Positions 22,915 to 31,304 of a DNA stretch of 35,040 nucleotides are shown here, piece by piece. The translations under genes were made by a program, and so were the position numbers. Below the pieces are notes generated by a model. That model was given only the letters and a program-made list of their open reading frames with translations. It was not told where the DNA came from and did no database searches. Where the stretch lies: the NCBI GenBank assembly GCA_937872685.1, contig CALMTS010000434.1:1-35040 (forward strand), in the 5' to 3' direction. Position 1 is the stretch's first letter; each line of letters starts with the position of its first letter. This DNA comes from an uncultured Desulfomicrobium sp. GTDB taxonomy: Bacteria > Desulfobacterota > Desulfovibrionia > Desulfovibrionales > Desulfomicrobiaceae.

Positions 22915-23994
22915 TCATTCCCCGGCTTTTCGGGGTTCTTCCGTCGCGTTTTGAGCGTCCGGCTCCGGCCTGGGCTGACGGGAGCGCTCCTCCACCGCGT
23001 CGGCGACCTTGACCAGAAGGTCGCCGGCCCTGCCGGTCATTCTGACCCGTTGCGGGTCTTCCAGGCCTCTTCTGTACATCCACTGCGCCAGGTAAATGAG
23101 CTCCGAGGCGTCCATGCCCTGCGGGCTGGCCACGGTCACTATGGCCTGCAGCAGGCGCTGGCGTGAAATCTCCCGGGTCTGGATGGTCGTCTTGATGCGT
23201 GTGCTGGCTTCGTCGCGGGCCGCCAGGGATGCGTTTTCGCCCTGTACGTTCCAGAAAGCCAGATGCGCCTGGCTGACGTTTTCGATGTCCTCAAGATACT
23301 TGGCCACCAGCGGCCGGATGGAATCCGTGCGGGCCAGGGCCCCCATGGTCTGGCCCACGGCGCGCAGGCGGGCGGCCAGCATGGTCAGCATCTCCTTGCG
23401 CTGCTCCTCGGTGACAGGAACGCTCTTACCGGAGGCCAGAGTGTGGCTGGTGGAGCTCAGGGCCGCATCCAGGCTGTCCAGGAAGAGCGGGGTGTAGGCG
23501 GCGTGCAGAAACTCCAGCACCGGCTCCTGCAGCACGTGCCCGAAAATGGCCTTGCGGGAGCCGAGGGTGTCGACGGGGTCAACGTTCATCCCCGGGAAAT
23601 CGATCCCGTAGCGCATGTTCACGGATTTGACGTTGAGGTCGAAGCGTCCTTGGGGGGCCGGGTTCTTCTTGGTGCCGCCGGGGAGATAGCGGGCTACGAG
23701 GTATTCGCTCAGGTCGCTGACGAAATCGTGGCGCAGGATCTCGTCCGCGGCAGGCTGCAGGGTGGCGTTGGTCCCGGCGGTGGCGTTGACCTCGGCGCTG
23801 GCGTTTGTGGCGTTGAGCGCAACGGGGGCGGTGGCGTTCAGGGGCTCGGGCGCCTTGGCCGTGCTGACCTGCCAGCGCTGCGGGGCCACTTCCTTGGCCA
23901 CGGGTTTGGGGAAAAAGCGTTCGCGGTTCTGCAGGAACCAGTAGCCGCCGACGGCCAGGCCCAGGACGGCAAGGATGACGAGGACGCGTTTCAT
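22915..23994 (-). CDS. Membrane-anchored protein of unknown function with Asn-Ala-Thr-rich linker
   Basis: A 359-residue protein with one N-terminal hydrophobic segment (about 4-21, VLVILAVLGLAVGGYWFL) and no lipobox, so it is probably anchored with the rest in the periplasm. Residues about 52-82 form a low-complexity linker in which Asn-Ala-Thr or Asn-Ala-Ser recurs (NATAPVALNATNASAEVNAT). The remaining 270 residues are mostly helical, with no family I recognise, and the last 30 are charged and disordered-looking (RQPRPEPDAQNATEEPRKAG), again including NAT. Its ATG overlaps the phosphofructokinase stop in ATGA, so translation is coupled to a glycolytic enzyme, which is unexpected for an envelope protein. 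Confidence 0.8.
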   Translation of the reverse strand: MKRVLVILAVLGLAVGGYWFLQNRERFFPKPVAKEVAPQRWQVSTAKAPEPLNATAPVALNATNASAEVNATAGTNATLQPAADEILRHDFVSDLSEYLVARYLPGGTKKNPAPQGRFDLNVKSVNMRYGIDFPGMNVDPVDTLGSRKAIFGHVLQEPVLEFLHAAYTPLFLDSLDAALSSTSHTLASGKSVPVTEEQRKEMLTMLAARLRAVGQTMGALARTDSIRPLVAKYLEDIENVSQAHLAFWNVQGENASLAARDEASTRIKTTIQTREISRQRLLQAIVTVASPQGMDASELIYLAQWMYRRGLEDPQRVRMTGRAGDLLVKVADAVEERSRQPRPEPDAQNATEEPRKAGE

Positions 23995-25316
23995 GATTTC
24001 TCCGTCGTTTTCATGCAGGTGAACATGGCTTGCGGCTGGCCGGTGGATTCCAGGACGGACCGCCAGTAGTTGGAGCGGATGTTCAGCCTGCGGCGTTTGG
24101 AGGTGACCAGGTTGAGGGGCAGGTGGAGATAGCGGTCCTGGAGCTTGGACACGACCATCCCCGTCTTTCCGGCCATGGCCGCGTGCACGGCGTGCTGGCC
24201 CAGGAACCCGCAGTAGATGCGGTCGTTGGAGTTGGCCGGGATGGAGCGGATGATGTAGCTCGGGTCGATGTACTTGAGGGTGAAGGGGACGTTCGTTTCG
24301 GCGAAATACTTCTTGATCTCCGCGCGCAGCACGTCGCAGATGTCGCCCAGAATGGGGTTGCCCGAAAGATCGTGGCCGTTGTCCGCCCGGCAGAGGTCCT
24401 GTCCGGCGCCTTCGGCCACGACGATGACGGCGTGCTGCCGCTGTTCGATGCGCGTCCTGAGCTGGGCCAGGAACCCGTCAGGGCCGTGCAGCTCGAAGGG
24501 GGCTTCGGGCACCAGCACGAAGTTGACTTCCTTCAGGGCCAGGCTGGCCTGGGCGGCAATGAAGCCCGACTCCCGGCCCATGAGCTTGACCATGCCGATG
24601 CCGCCCGGCGCGCCCAGGGCCTCGACGTGGGCGCAGCGTATGGACTCCGTGGCCTTCTCCACGGCCGTGTCGAAGCCGAAGGAGCGGGTCACGAAGTTGA
24701 TGTCGTTGTCGATGGTCTTGGGGATGCCGACAATGGCGATCTTGAGCCCGCGCCGAAGCACTTCCTGCGTCACGGCGTCGGCCGCCTTCATGGTCCCGTC
24801 CCCGCCGATCATGAAGAGGATGGAGACATTCATGCGCTCCAGCGCGTCCACGATCTCCTCGGGGGGCTGGGGGCCGCGCGACGAGGACAGCACCGTGCCT
24901 CCGAACTCGTGGATGTCGGCGACGTTGTCCGGCGTCAGTTCCATGATGTCGTGCTTGAAGCGGGGGATGAACCCCTGCAACCCGTAACGGATGCCGAAGG
25001 TTCCCGAAACATGGTAGTTGTGGTGCGCGCTCATGACGATGGCCCGGATCACGTCGTTGATGCCGGGGCAGAGACCGCCGCAGGTGACGATGGCGCATTT
25101 GGTCTTGGGCGGGTCGAAATAGATTTTCCGGCGCGGTCCCGCTTCCTCGAACTCGCAGAGGGTGTTGGGGCCGATGGCGTCCTCGATGACATCTCCGGAG
25201 AGGAACATGCGCATCTTGGCCGTGTCGTCGATGTGATGGCAATAGGGCAGCGGATTGTCGACCCGGCAGGCCCCCAGATCGGGGATGGTGGTGTCGAAGA
25301 TCGGCGCGTCGTGCAT
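23991..25316 (-). CDS. pfkA: 6-phosphofructokinase, ATP type with Lys-variant motif
   Basis: Phosphorylates fructose 6-phosphate to the 1,6-bisphosphate. The 441-residue protein is longer than the 320-residue E. coli PfkA because of an N-terminal extension of about 70 residues. The core motifs are CGGLCPGINDVIRAIV, IGGDGTMKAADAV, GIPKTIDNDINFV, SFGFDTAVEKATESI, KLMGRESGFIAAQASLA and LVPEAPFEL. In the family GGDG indicates ATP, GGDD pyrophosphate. The Lys in PKTIDND is typical of the PPi-related branch (clade X, as in trypanosome and spirochaete enzymes). The combination points to an ATP enzyme of that branch. It has a good ribosome site (GGGAG) and its stop overlaps the next gene. Confidence 0.92.
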   Translation of the reverse strand: MHDAPIFDTTIPDLGACRVDNPLPYCHHIDDTAKMRMFLSGDVIEDAIGPNTLCEFEEAGPRRKIYFDPPKTKCAIVTCGGLCPGINDVIRAIVMSAHHNYHVSGTFGIRYGLQGFIPRFKHDIMELTPDNVADIHEFGGTVLSSSRGPQPPEEIVDALERMNVSILFMIGGDGTMKAADAVTQEVLRRGLKIAIVGIPKTIDNDINFVTRSFGFDTAVEKATESIRCAHVEALGAPGGIGMVKLMGRESGFIAAQASLALKEVNFVLVPEAPFELHGPDGFLAQLRTRIEQRQHAVIVVAEGAGQDLCRADNGHDLSGNPILGDICDVLRAEIKKYFAETNVPFTLKYIDPSYIIRSIPANSNDRIYCGFLGQHAVHAAMAGKTGMVVSKLQDRYLHLPLNLVTSKRRRLNIRSNYWRSVLESTGQPQAMFTCMKTTEKS

Positions 25317-25347
25317 TGCGTCTCCCTGGGTTTATGGGCAAAGCCCC

Positions 25348-25401
25348 AAAAAAAATGCTTCTTGTCTGGTAAGCCAGGGAGGCTCAAAAAACAAGAAGCA
25401 T
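25348..25401 (-). terminator. Intrinsic terminator after the TIGR01777 gene
   Basis: atgcttcttgt (25355-25365) and acaagaagcat (25391-25401) form a perfect 11-bp stem. The 25-nt loop holds a small inner hairpin (ctgg/ccag). On the minus strand eight T residues follow (25355-25348). It separates the nif/epimerase transcript from pfk. Confidence 0.85.
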
Positions 25402-25426
25402 GCCCCTGAGAGGCAAATCGGTAACG

Positions 25427-26332
25427 TCAGGCGGTCTTGAGGGCGGGTATGACGTCGGCCAGGGCCTTGTCCAGGTCCGGATGGGCGAACGTGAACCCCA
25501 GGGCCCCCAGGGCGGCCGGCACGCAGCGCTGTCCCGTCAGGAGCATTTCCGCTGCCTCGCCCATGATCAGACGCAGGGCCGGGGCCGGGACGGGCAGGAT
25601 GGCCGGCCGTTTCAGCGCCCGGGCCAAGGCCGCGGTGAAACGCGCGTTGGTCACGGGGTCCGGCGAGCAGGCGTTGTACGGGCCCGAGGCCCGGGGCGTT
25701 TCCAGCAGAAAGCTCATGACCCTCACCAGATCCTGGATGTGAATCCAGGGGAACCACTGTTTCCCGCTGCCCAGCCTGCCTCCGAGCCCCAGGGAGAAGG
25801 GGAGGAACATCTTCGCCAGAGCCCCGCCGTTTCCGAGGACCACGGAGATGCGCGGCATGACCACGCGGTGGCCGAAACCTTCGGCGCGCAGGGCCTCGGC
25901 CTGCCAGGCCGCGGCCACATCGGCCAGGAAACCTGTCCCGCGCGGGGAGTCCTCGGTCAACAGCCTGTCACCGCCGTCGCCGTAGTACCCGACGGCGTTG
26001 GCGCAGAGCAGGGTTTTTCCCGCCGTCCCGGCCAGGGCGTCGACGATGTTGCGGGTGCTCATGATCCTGGTTTCGAGGATGCTCTTCTTTGCGGCTTCGT
26101 TCCAACGCGTTGCCACCGGGCTTCCGGTCAGGTTGATCACGGCGTCGTGCTGCGCGATCAGGTCCTGCCAGGGGCCGGGGGAGGTCGGGTCGGCCCTGAC
26201 GACGTTCACACCGGGCCCGAAGCTCGCCTTTGCCGAGCGGGCGGCCACGGTCGTCTCGTGGCCGCGCTCCTGAAGATGGGGCACGAGATGCGCGCCGACA
26301 AACCCTGTTGCGCCGAAGGCCAGAATCTTCAT
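25427..26332 (-). CDS. TIGR01777 family NAD(P)-dependent epimerase/oxidoreductase
   Basis: A 301-residue extended SDR protein (SDR39U1/YfcH type). The N-terminal Rossmann motif is ILAFGATGFVGAHLVPHL (about 3-20). INLTGSPVATRWNEAAKKSILETRI matches the family's NLAGxxIxxRRWTxxxKxxIxxSR region. The YYGD and later PFSLGLGGRLGSGKQWFPWIHIQDL segments are typical. The C-terminal DUF1731 part ends PAALGALGFTFAHPDLDKAL. The substrate is unknown. It lies 21 bp downstream of nifU on the same strand, so may share the nif transcript, and is followed by a strong terminator. Confidence 0.9.
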   Translation of the reverse strand: MKILAFGATGFVGAHLVPHLQERGHETTVAARSAKASFGPGVNVVRADPTSPGPWQDLIAQHDAVINLTGSPVATRWNEAAKKSILETRIMSTRNIVDALAGTAGKTLLCANAVGYYGDGGDRLLTEDSPRGTGFLADVAAAWQAEALRAEGFGHRVVMPRISVVLGNGGALAKMFLPFSLGLGGRLGSGKQWFPWIHIQDLVRVMSFLLETPRASGPYNACSPDPVTNARFTAALARALKRPAILPVPAPALRLIMGEAAEMLLTGQRCVPAALGALGFTFAHPDLDKALADVIPALKTA

Positions 26333-26353
26333 GGCCGCCCCCTTGTTCCGGGC

Positions 26354-26956
26354 CTAGAGCCCGAAATGTTTCTGGATGTAGCCGGACATGACGGCCTGGG
26401 CGTTTTCCTGGCATTCGCCGCAGCCCGTGCCGATTTTGGTCATCTCCTGCAGTTCGTGGAAGCTCCGCGCCCCGTCCAGAACGGCATGTTCAATGTCCTC
26501 GTCCGTGACCTGCATGCATTCGCACACGATCTTCGCGCCCTTGGTCTTGATGCGGTCTTCCATGCCGTTCTTGCCGTAGTAGTCGTCGATGGCGGCCCTG
26601 AGCGCCTTGTCGCCGAGCACCGAGCAATGCACCTTGTTGTCCGGCAGGCCGTCCAGCTCCTTCAGAATGTCCTTGGCCGTGATGCCGTAGGCCTGGTCCA
26701 GGGTCATGCCGATGACCATCTCCGAGAGGATGGACGTGCTGGCTATGGCGCTGGCGCAGCCGTATGTGCGCCACTTGCAGTCGGTGATGGTCAGCTTTTC
26801 GGGGTCAACCTTGATGTAGACCATCATCTCGTCCCCGCACTTGATGTTCCCCGTCAGTCCGATGCCGTGGTACTCGGCCTCGTTGTCCTCGCGCAGGATG
26901 TTGCGCGGGTTCATGAAGTGGTCCTTCACCTTGTCTGAGTATGTCCATTTGGCCAT
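26354..26956 (-). CDS. nifU: Iron-sulfur cluster scaffold NifU, short form (IscU domain plus BFD-like domain)
   Basis: A 200-residue scaffold on which [2Fe-2S] and [4Fe-4S] clusters are built using sulfur from NifS. The IscU-type domain carries Cys40 in NIKCGDEM with Asp42, Cys67 in TYGCASAIA, and Cys111 in KVHCSVLGDKALRAAI, the three usual ligands. From about residue 143 a BFD-like [2Fe-2S] domain has VCECMQVTDEDIE (Cys145, 147) and GTGCGECQ (Cys179, 182). The C-terminal Nfu domain of classical NifU is absent. Its ATG abuts the nifS stop with no gap (TAAATG), and its ribosome site lies in the nifS end, so the pair is coupled. Confidence 0.93.
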   Translation of the reverse strand: MAKWTYSDKVKDHFMNPRNILREDNEAEYHGIGLTGNIKCGDEMMVYIKVDPEKLTITDCKWRTYGCASAIASTSILSEMVIGMTLDQAYGITAKDILKELDGLPDNKVHCSVLGDKALRAAIDDYYGKNGMEDRIKTKGAKIVCECMQVTDEDIEHAVLDGARSFHELQEMTKIGTGCGECQENAQAVMSGYIQKHFGL

Positions 26957-28141
26957 TTATCTTCTCCTGTACGCAGTGGACATGGTCCGGATGCGGTCGA
27001 TGATTTGGGGGAGGTGTTCGAGCATGTACTGCACGTCTTCCATGGTGTTCTCGCGGCCGAGGCTGATGCGCACCGAGCCGTGGGCGTTCTCCACGGGCAC
27101 TCCCGTGGCCATGATGACGTGGGACGGGTCCAGGGAGCCCGACGCGCAGGCCGAGCCCGTGGACACGGCGATGCCGGCCAGGTCCAGATAGAGGAGGATG
27201 GCCTCGCCTTCGGCCCCGGCGAAGGACACGCTGAGGGTCCCCGGCAGGCAGTATTCCGGATGCCCCATGAAGAGCGTGTCCGGGATGGCCTTGGCGATGC
27301 CCTCCTTGAGGGCGTTCTTGAGTTCAAGGAGCCGCTTTTCCTCGGCGTCCATCTCCAGGGCGCGCATCTCGATGGCCTTGCCCATGCCGATGATGCCCAG
27401 GGAATTCTCCGTTCCGGCGCGGCGGCCGTTCTCCTGGTGCCCGCCGAGAATCAGCGGGCAGTAGGGCGCTCCCTTCTTGACGTACAAAGCGCCGATGCCC
27501 TTGGGCCCGTAAATCTTGTGGGCGGACATGGTCAGAAAGTCCACGTCGAGGTCCCGGACATCCACCGGAATCTTGCCCACCGCCTGAACCGCGTCGGTGT
27601 GGAACAGGGCGCCTGCCGCATGGGTGATGCGGGCCGCTTCCTTGATGTCCTGGATGGTGCCGATTTCGTTGTTGGCCATCATGATGGAAACCAGACCGAC
27701 CTTGTCCGTGACGGAGCGGCGCAGGTCTTCCAGATCGATCCGTCCGTGCCGGTCGACGTGGAGGTAGTGCACGCCGTGCTTCTTGCGTCCGAGGCTGCGG
27801 GCCGTGTTCAGTACGCAGGGGTGCTCGATGACCGTGGTCACCAGGTCGTGCCGGCCGCTCAGGGAACAGGCGCAGGTCGTGCTGTCGCAGTTCAGGAGGG
27901 ACAGGACGGTGTTGTTGGCCTCGGACCCGCTGCCGACGAAGAGGACTTCCTCGGAGTCGGCGCCGATGAAGGACGCCACCTGCTGCCGGGCGTTTTCCAC
28001 GCGTTCCCGCGCTTCGCGGCCGAAAGCGTGCATGCTGGATGGGTTGCCGAATATTTCGAGCCCCTCGACCAGAGCTTTTTTGACTTCCGGGTGCAGGGGT
28101 GTGGTGGCGTTATTGTCGAAGTAAACATTGCGATGTTCCAT
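26957..28141 (-). CDS. nifS: Cysteine desulfurase NifS
   Basis: A PLP enzyme that takes sulfur from cysteine and passes it to the NifU scaffold. The 394-residue protein has the class V aminotransferase fold with VYFDNNATTPLHPEV at the N-terminus. EHPCVLNTAR, HTDAVQAVGKIPVDV and the PLP lysine in TMSAHKIYGPKGIGALY (Lys209) follow. The catalytic Cys loop is VSTGSACASGSLDPSHV (Cys332). The loop and short active-site segment mark the IscS/NifS group rather than SufS. The ribosome site AAGGAG is strong. It directly precedes nifU; with no nitrogenase gene in view, the pair probably serves general Fe-S assembly. Confidence 0.95.
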   Translation of the reverse strand: MEHRNVYFDNNATTPLHPEVKKALVEGLEIFGNPSSMHAFGREARERVENARQQVASFIGADSEEVLFVGSGSEANNTVLSLLNCDSTTCACSLSGRHDLVTTVIEHPCVLNTARSLGRKKHGVHYLHVDRHGRIDLEDLRRSVTDKVGLVSIMMANNEIGTIQDIKEAARITHAAGALFHTDAVQAVGKIPVDVRDLDVDFLTMSAHKIYGPKGIGALYVKKGAPYCPLILGGHQENGRRAGTENSLGIIGMGKAIEMRALEMDAEEKRLLELKNALKEGIAKAIPDTLFMGHPEYCLPGTLSVSFAGAEGEAILLYLDLAGIAVSTGSACASGSLDPSHVIMATGVPVENAHGSVRISLGRENTMEDVQYMLEHLPQIIDRIRTMSTAYRRR

Positions 28142-28185
28142 TGAGAACTCCTTGTTTCGCTTTGAAGACGATCAACCTCTAATCC

Positions 28186-28941
28186 CTAATCCCGACCTGT
28201 CCACCCTGGAAAGGGTTGAAACGTGCCAGGCGCGGGATGTTCGGGCTCCATGCCTGTTTCGTGCCAGAGGCCGTCGTCCCAGTTGAAGAGTTGGTGCGGG
28301 CTGAACCTGGCCTTGTACGCCATCCGCTCGCAGCCGGCCACGACATAGCCCAGATAGTAGTAAGGCAGCCCGAGCCTGGCGGTCTCGGCGATCTCGCGCA
28401 GCACGCTGAAGGTGCCGAGGCTCAGGTGCGAGACGGCCGGATCGTAGATGAAATAGACCGAACTCAGGCCGTCGCTGCCGATGTCGAGGTATCCGGCTCC
28501 CAGAAGCCGCCCGTCCTCCTCGTAGCGTGAGAGCAGGGTCGGGCAGGAGGGCGCATGCAGGCTCGCGGCGAAATCCTCGAAACTGTGCTCTTGTCCGAAA
28601 CGAACCTTCGAATGTGTATGATACAGGTCAAAAAGTGCGTTTTCGTAGCGCAAGGGTCCGAACGTGACCCGCACGTGGGCGCAGCGGCGCAGGACGCGTT
28701 CCTGGCTGCGGCTGGGGCGGAAGCGGGCGACGGGCACGCGCAGCGGGATGCAGGCCCGGCAGCCGGGGCAGGCAGGGCGGAAGAAGGAGTGCCCGAACTT
28801 GCGCCAGCCGCTGGAAAGAAGACGGGAAAGCTCCCGGCTGTCCAGGCAGTCGGCGTAAAATGTCGAATAGACCAGGACCTTGTCCGGCAGGTACGGGCAG
28901 GGCATGGGCGGCGACAGCTCGGGCCTGGTGTACAGGATCAT
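28186..28941 (-). CDS. bpt: Bacterial leucyl/arginyl-tRNA--protein transferase (Bpt/Ate family)
   Basis: Adds an amino acid, in Bpt enzymes leucine, to the N-terminus of proteins beginning with Asp or Glu, marking them for ClpAP degradation. The 251-residue protein shows the family's CPYLPDK near residue 15, STFYADCLDSRELSRLLSSGWRKFGHSFFRPACPGCRACIPLRVPVARF, and FGQEHSFEDFAASL. Later come SVYFIYDPAVSHLSLGTFSVLREI and YYLGYVVAGCERMAYKARFSPHQL. ATG 28941 is chosen because GGAG lies just upstream; the ATG at 28968 lies within the glnS terminator stem. Whether leucine or arginine is used cannot be told from sequence alone, but bacterial members of this length are usually Bpt. It lies 44 bp upstream of nifS. 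Confidence 0.9.
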   Translation of the reverse strand: MILYTRPELSPPMPCPYLPDKVLVYSTFYADCLDSRELSRLLSSGWRKFGHSFFRPACPGCRACIPLRVPVARFRPSRSQERVLRRCAHVRVTFGPLRYENALFDLYHTHSKVRFGQEHSFEDFAASLHAPSCPTLLSRYEEDGRLLGAGYLDIGSDGLSSVYFIYDPAVSHLSLGTFSVLREIAETARLGLPYYYLGYVVAGCERMAYKARFSPHQLFNWDDGLWHETGMEPEHPAPGTFQPFPGWTGRD

Positions 28942-28955
28942 GCCGTTCTCCGGAA

Positions 28956-28983
28956 AGAAAAACGGCATGGGCAGCCCATGCCG
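28956..28983 (-). terminator. Intrinsic terminator between glnS and bpt
   Basis: cggcatggg (28963-28971) and cccatgccg (28975-28983) form a perfect 9-bp stem with a three-base loop. On the minus strand TTTTTCTTTC follows. The T run ends about 15 bp before the bpt start. Confidence 0.85.
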
Positions 28984-28995
28984 TCCATGCCGTCC
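28978..28995. repeat. Two tandem copies of catgccgtc next to the glnS terminator
   Basis: The nonamer catgccgtc stands at 28978-28986 and again at 28987-28995. Both copies can pair with the gacggcatg-like arm partly used in the terminator stem, so two alternative stems are possible. Confidence 0.5.
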
Positions 28996-29029
28996 AAAAC
29001 GTCCATCGTGTTCATTCTTCCCGGGAGTC

Positions 29030-30700
29030 CTACCCCGCCACCTTGGCCCACGAGTCCCTGAGGGTCACCGTGCGGTTGAAGACCGGTTTTTGCGGTCCGT
29101 GGTCGAAGCGGTCGGCGCAGAAGAATCCCTGCCGCTCGAACTGGAAACGGTCTTCGGGAGCGGCGTCTGTCAGGCTCCGCTCGACCTTGCATCCGGTCAG
29201 CACCTCCAGGGAGGCCGGGTTGACCTGGGTCAGGAAGTCCGCATCCCTGCCGGGGGATTCGACGGTGAAGAGCCGGTCGTAGAGGCGGACTTCGGCCGTG
29301 GCGCAGTGCCGGGCGCTGACCCAGTGCAGCGTGCCCTTGACCTTGCGTCCGTCGGGGGCGTCGCCGCCGCGCGTGGCGGGGTCGTAGGTGCAGATCACGG
29401 CCTCGATGCCGCCTTCGGCATTGCGGACGACGTCCTTGCAGGTGACCAGGTAGGCCCCGCGAAGGCGCACCTCCCGGCCGGGAGAGAGGCGGAAGTACTT
29501 GCTGGGCGGATTCTCCATGAAATCGTCCGCTTCAATGAATATCTCGCGGGAGAAACCGACCTTGCGGCTGCCCATTTCCGGATTCTTGGGATGGTTGGCC
29601 AGTTCGAAGAACTCCTCCTGCCCTTCCGGATAGTTCTCGATGACCAGCCGGACGGGGCGCAGCACGGCCATGGCGCGCGGGGCCGCGGCGTCGAGGTTCT
29701 CGCGCACGCAGTTCTCGAGCACGCCCATGTCCACGCAGCTGTCGGAGCGGCTGACGCCGATGCGCTCGCAGAAGTCGCGGATGGCCGCGGGCGGGAAGCC
29801 CCGGCGGCGCAGGCCGGAGATGGTGGGCATGCGCGGGTCGTTCCAGCCGGCCACCACGCCGTTCTCGACCAGGGTCTTGAGCTTGCGCTTGCTGGTCACG
29901 GTGTAGTTGATGTTCAGGCGGTTGAACTCGTACTGCACCGGGCGGCTGGGCACGTCGAGCTGGTCGAGGATCCAGTCGTAGAGGGGCTTGTGGTCGGCGA
30001 ATTCCAGGGTGCAGATGGAGTGGGTGATGTGCTCCAGGGAGTCCGACAGGCCATGGGCGAAGTCGTACATGGGGTAGATGCACCAGGCGTTGCCGGTGTT
30101 CTGGTGCTCCTGGTGCAGGATGCGGTACAGGGCTGGGTCGCGCATGTTCATGTTCGGCGAGGCCATGTCGATCTTGGCGCGCAGGATGTGCGCCCCGCCG
30201 GGGAACTCGCCGGCCCGCATGCGCCGGAAGAGGTCCAGGTTTTCCTCCGCGGAGCGGTCGCGGTAGGGGCTGTTTTTGCCGGGCTCCGTCAGGGTGCCGC
30301 GGTACTCGCGCACCTCCTCGGCCGACAGGGAGCAGACATAGGCCTTGCCCTTCCTGATGAGCTCCTCGGCGAACTCGTAAAGCCGCTCGAAATAGTCCGA
30401 GGCGTGGTAGAGGTGTTCGCCCCAGTCGAAGCCCAGCCAGCGCACGTCTTCCTTGATGGAGTTCACGTAGACGGGGTCTTCCTTGCCGGGGTTGGTGTCG
30501 TCGAAGCGCAGGTGGCAGCGCCCGCCGTAGTCCCGGGCCAGGCCGAAATTCAGGCAGATGGACTTGGCGTGACCGACGTGCAGGAAGCCGTTGGGCTCCG
30601 GGGGGAAGCGGGTGTAGACCCGGCCTTCGTTCTTGCCGGTTCTGAGGTCTTCTTCGATGATGGCGCGCAGAAAGTTGGTCGGGGTGGATGGCGTGTCCAT
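29030..30700 (-). CDS. glnS: Glutaminyl-tRNA synthetase
   Basis: A class I aminoacyl-tRNA synthetase that charges tRNA-Gln directly. The 556-residue protein is close to the E. coli length of 554. The HIGH region is [17 protein letters not shown] (about 32-48), and [18 protein letters not shown] follows. The KMSKS-like loop is [33 protein letters not shown] and [22 protein letters not shown] are GlnRS-type, not GluRS-type. The C-terminal two-barrel anticodon domain is complete ([21 protein letters not shown]). AAGGACC precedes the ATG. It is the last gene of the minus-strand nitroreductase-Nudix-glnS run or is separately transcribed; 28 bp separate it from the Nudix gene. Confidence 0.96.
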   Translation of the reverse strand: MDTPSTPTNFLRAIIEEDLRTGKNEGRVYTRFPPEPNGFLHVGHAKSICLNFGLARDYGGRCHLRFDDTNPGKEDPVYVNSIKEDVRWLGFDWGEHLYHASDYFERLYEFAEELIRKGKAYVCSLSAEEVREYRGTLTEPGKNSPYRDRSAEENLDLFRRMRAGEFPGGAHILRAKIDMASPNMNMRDPALYRILHQEHQNTGNAWCIYPMYDFAHGLSDSLEHITHSICTLEFADHKPLYDWILDQLDVPSRPVQYEFNRLNINYTVTSKRKLKTLVENGVVAGWNDPRMPTISGLRRRGFPPAAIRDFCERIGVSRSDSCVDMGVLENCVRENLDAAAPRAMAVLRPVRLVIENYPEGQEEFFELANHPKNPEMGSRKVGFSREIFIEADDFMENPPSKYFRLSPGREVRLRGAYLVTCKDVVRNAEGGIEAVICTYDPATRGGDAPDGRKVKGTLHWVSARHCATAEVRLYDRLFTVESPGRDADFLTQVNPASLEVLTGCKVERSLTDAAPEDRFQFERQGFFCADRFDHGPQKPVFNRTVTLRDSWAKVAG

Positions 30701-30728
30701 GGTGGTCCTTACGGGTGTGCGTTCTCGT

Positions 30729-31304
30729 CTAAACGGCGTTCAAAGCCGCAGTGCATACGGTCAGGGGCATGGGTTGGCAAGCCCGGCCCTGGAGGTGCGC
30801 CCTGAGGGCGTCGCGGGTGCTGGGGAAGGCCAGTGCGTCCCAGGGGATGTCTTCCGGCGCGAACAGGGCCAGATCCTCGGTCTCCTCCCCTGCCTGGGGC
30901 GAGGCCTCGGCCAGACGGGCGCTGTACACGATGATGACCGGGGGCCATCCGGCGTAGGAGAAGACCCCGACGAGCCCGTCGAGGCTGACGTCGAGGTTCA
31001 CTTCCTCCCGGATTTCGCGCATGGCGGCCGCCTCGACAGGTTCGCCTTCGTCCACGTATCCGCCGGGCAGAAGCCATCTGTGCGAATCGTCGGGCCGCTT
31101 GCGGCGCATGAGCAGGATTTTGCCGCCGATTTCAAGGATGACGCAGGCCACGACCTTGGGGTCGAGGTAGACCACGCCCGTGCAGGCCGAGCAGACCAGC
31201 CGGGGAGGGCCGTCGGCATGGATGCGGTGCAGGGCGAGGGGGGCGCCGCAGGCCGGGCAGAAACGGTAGCGGTCGTGGCGGATGGGTCCGGTGGTGGAGA
31301 TCAT
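30729..31304 (-). CDS. Nudix hydrolase with N-terminal zinc ribbon
   Basis: A 191-residue protein. The N-terminal zinc ribbon has Cys16, Cys19, Cys38 and Cys41 (CPAC and CSAC), as in NudC-type and related Nudix proteins. The Nudix box runs from Gly82 to about residue 104 ([20 protein letters not shown]), with Asn103 in place of the last glycine. It lacks the NudC SQPWPFPxS motif that marks NADH pyrophosphatase, so the substrate is open: ADP-ribose, NADH or another dinucleotide. Its start overlaps the nitroreductase stop in ATGA, so the two are translationally coupled. Confidence 0.9.
   Translation of the reverse strand: MISTTGPIRHDRYRFCPACGAPLALHRIHADGPPRLVCSACTGVVYLDPKVVACVILEIGGKILLMRRKRPDDSHRWLLPGGYVDEGEPVEAAAMREIREEVNLDVSLDGLVGVFSYAGWPPVIIVYSARLAEASPQAGEETEDLALFAPEDIPWDALAFPSTRDALRAHLQGRACQPMPLTVCTAALNAV

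Noticed and set aside
28978-28995. Possible CRISPR-like repeats
   Set aside because: Only two directly adjacent nine-base copies, with no spacers and no cas gene.
28880-30805. A 641-codon open frame on the plus strand
   Set aside because: It is antisense to glnS, which has every expected motif, and it runs through the glnS terminator; no ribosome site or domain.
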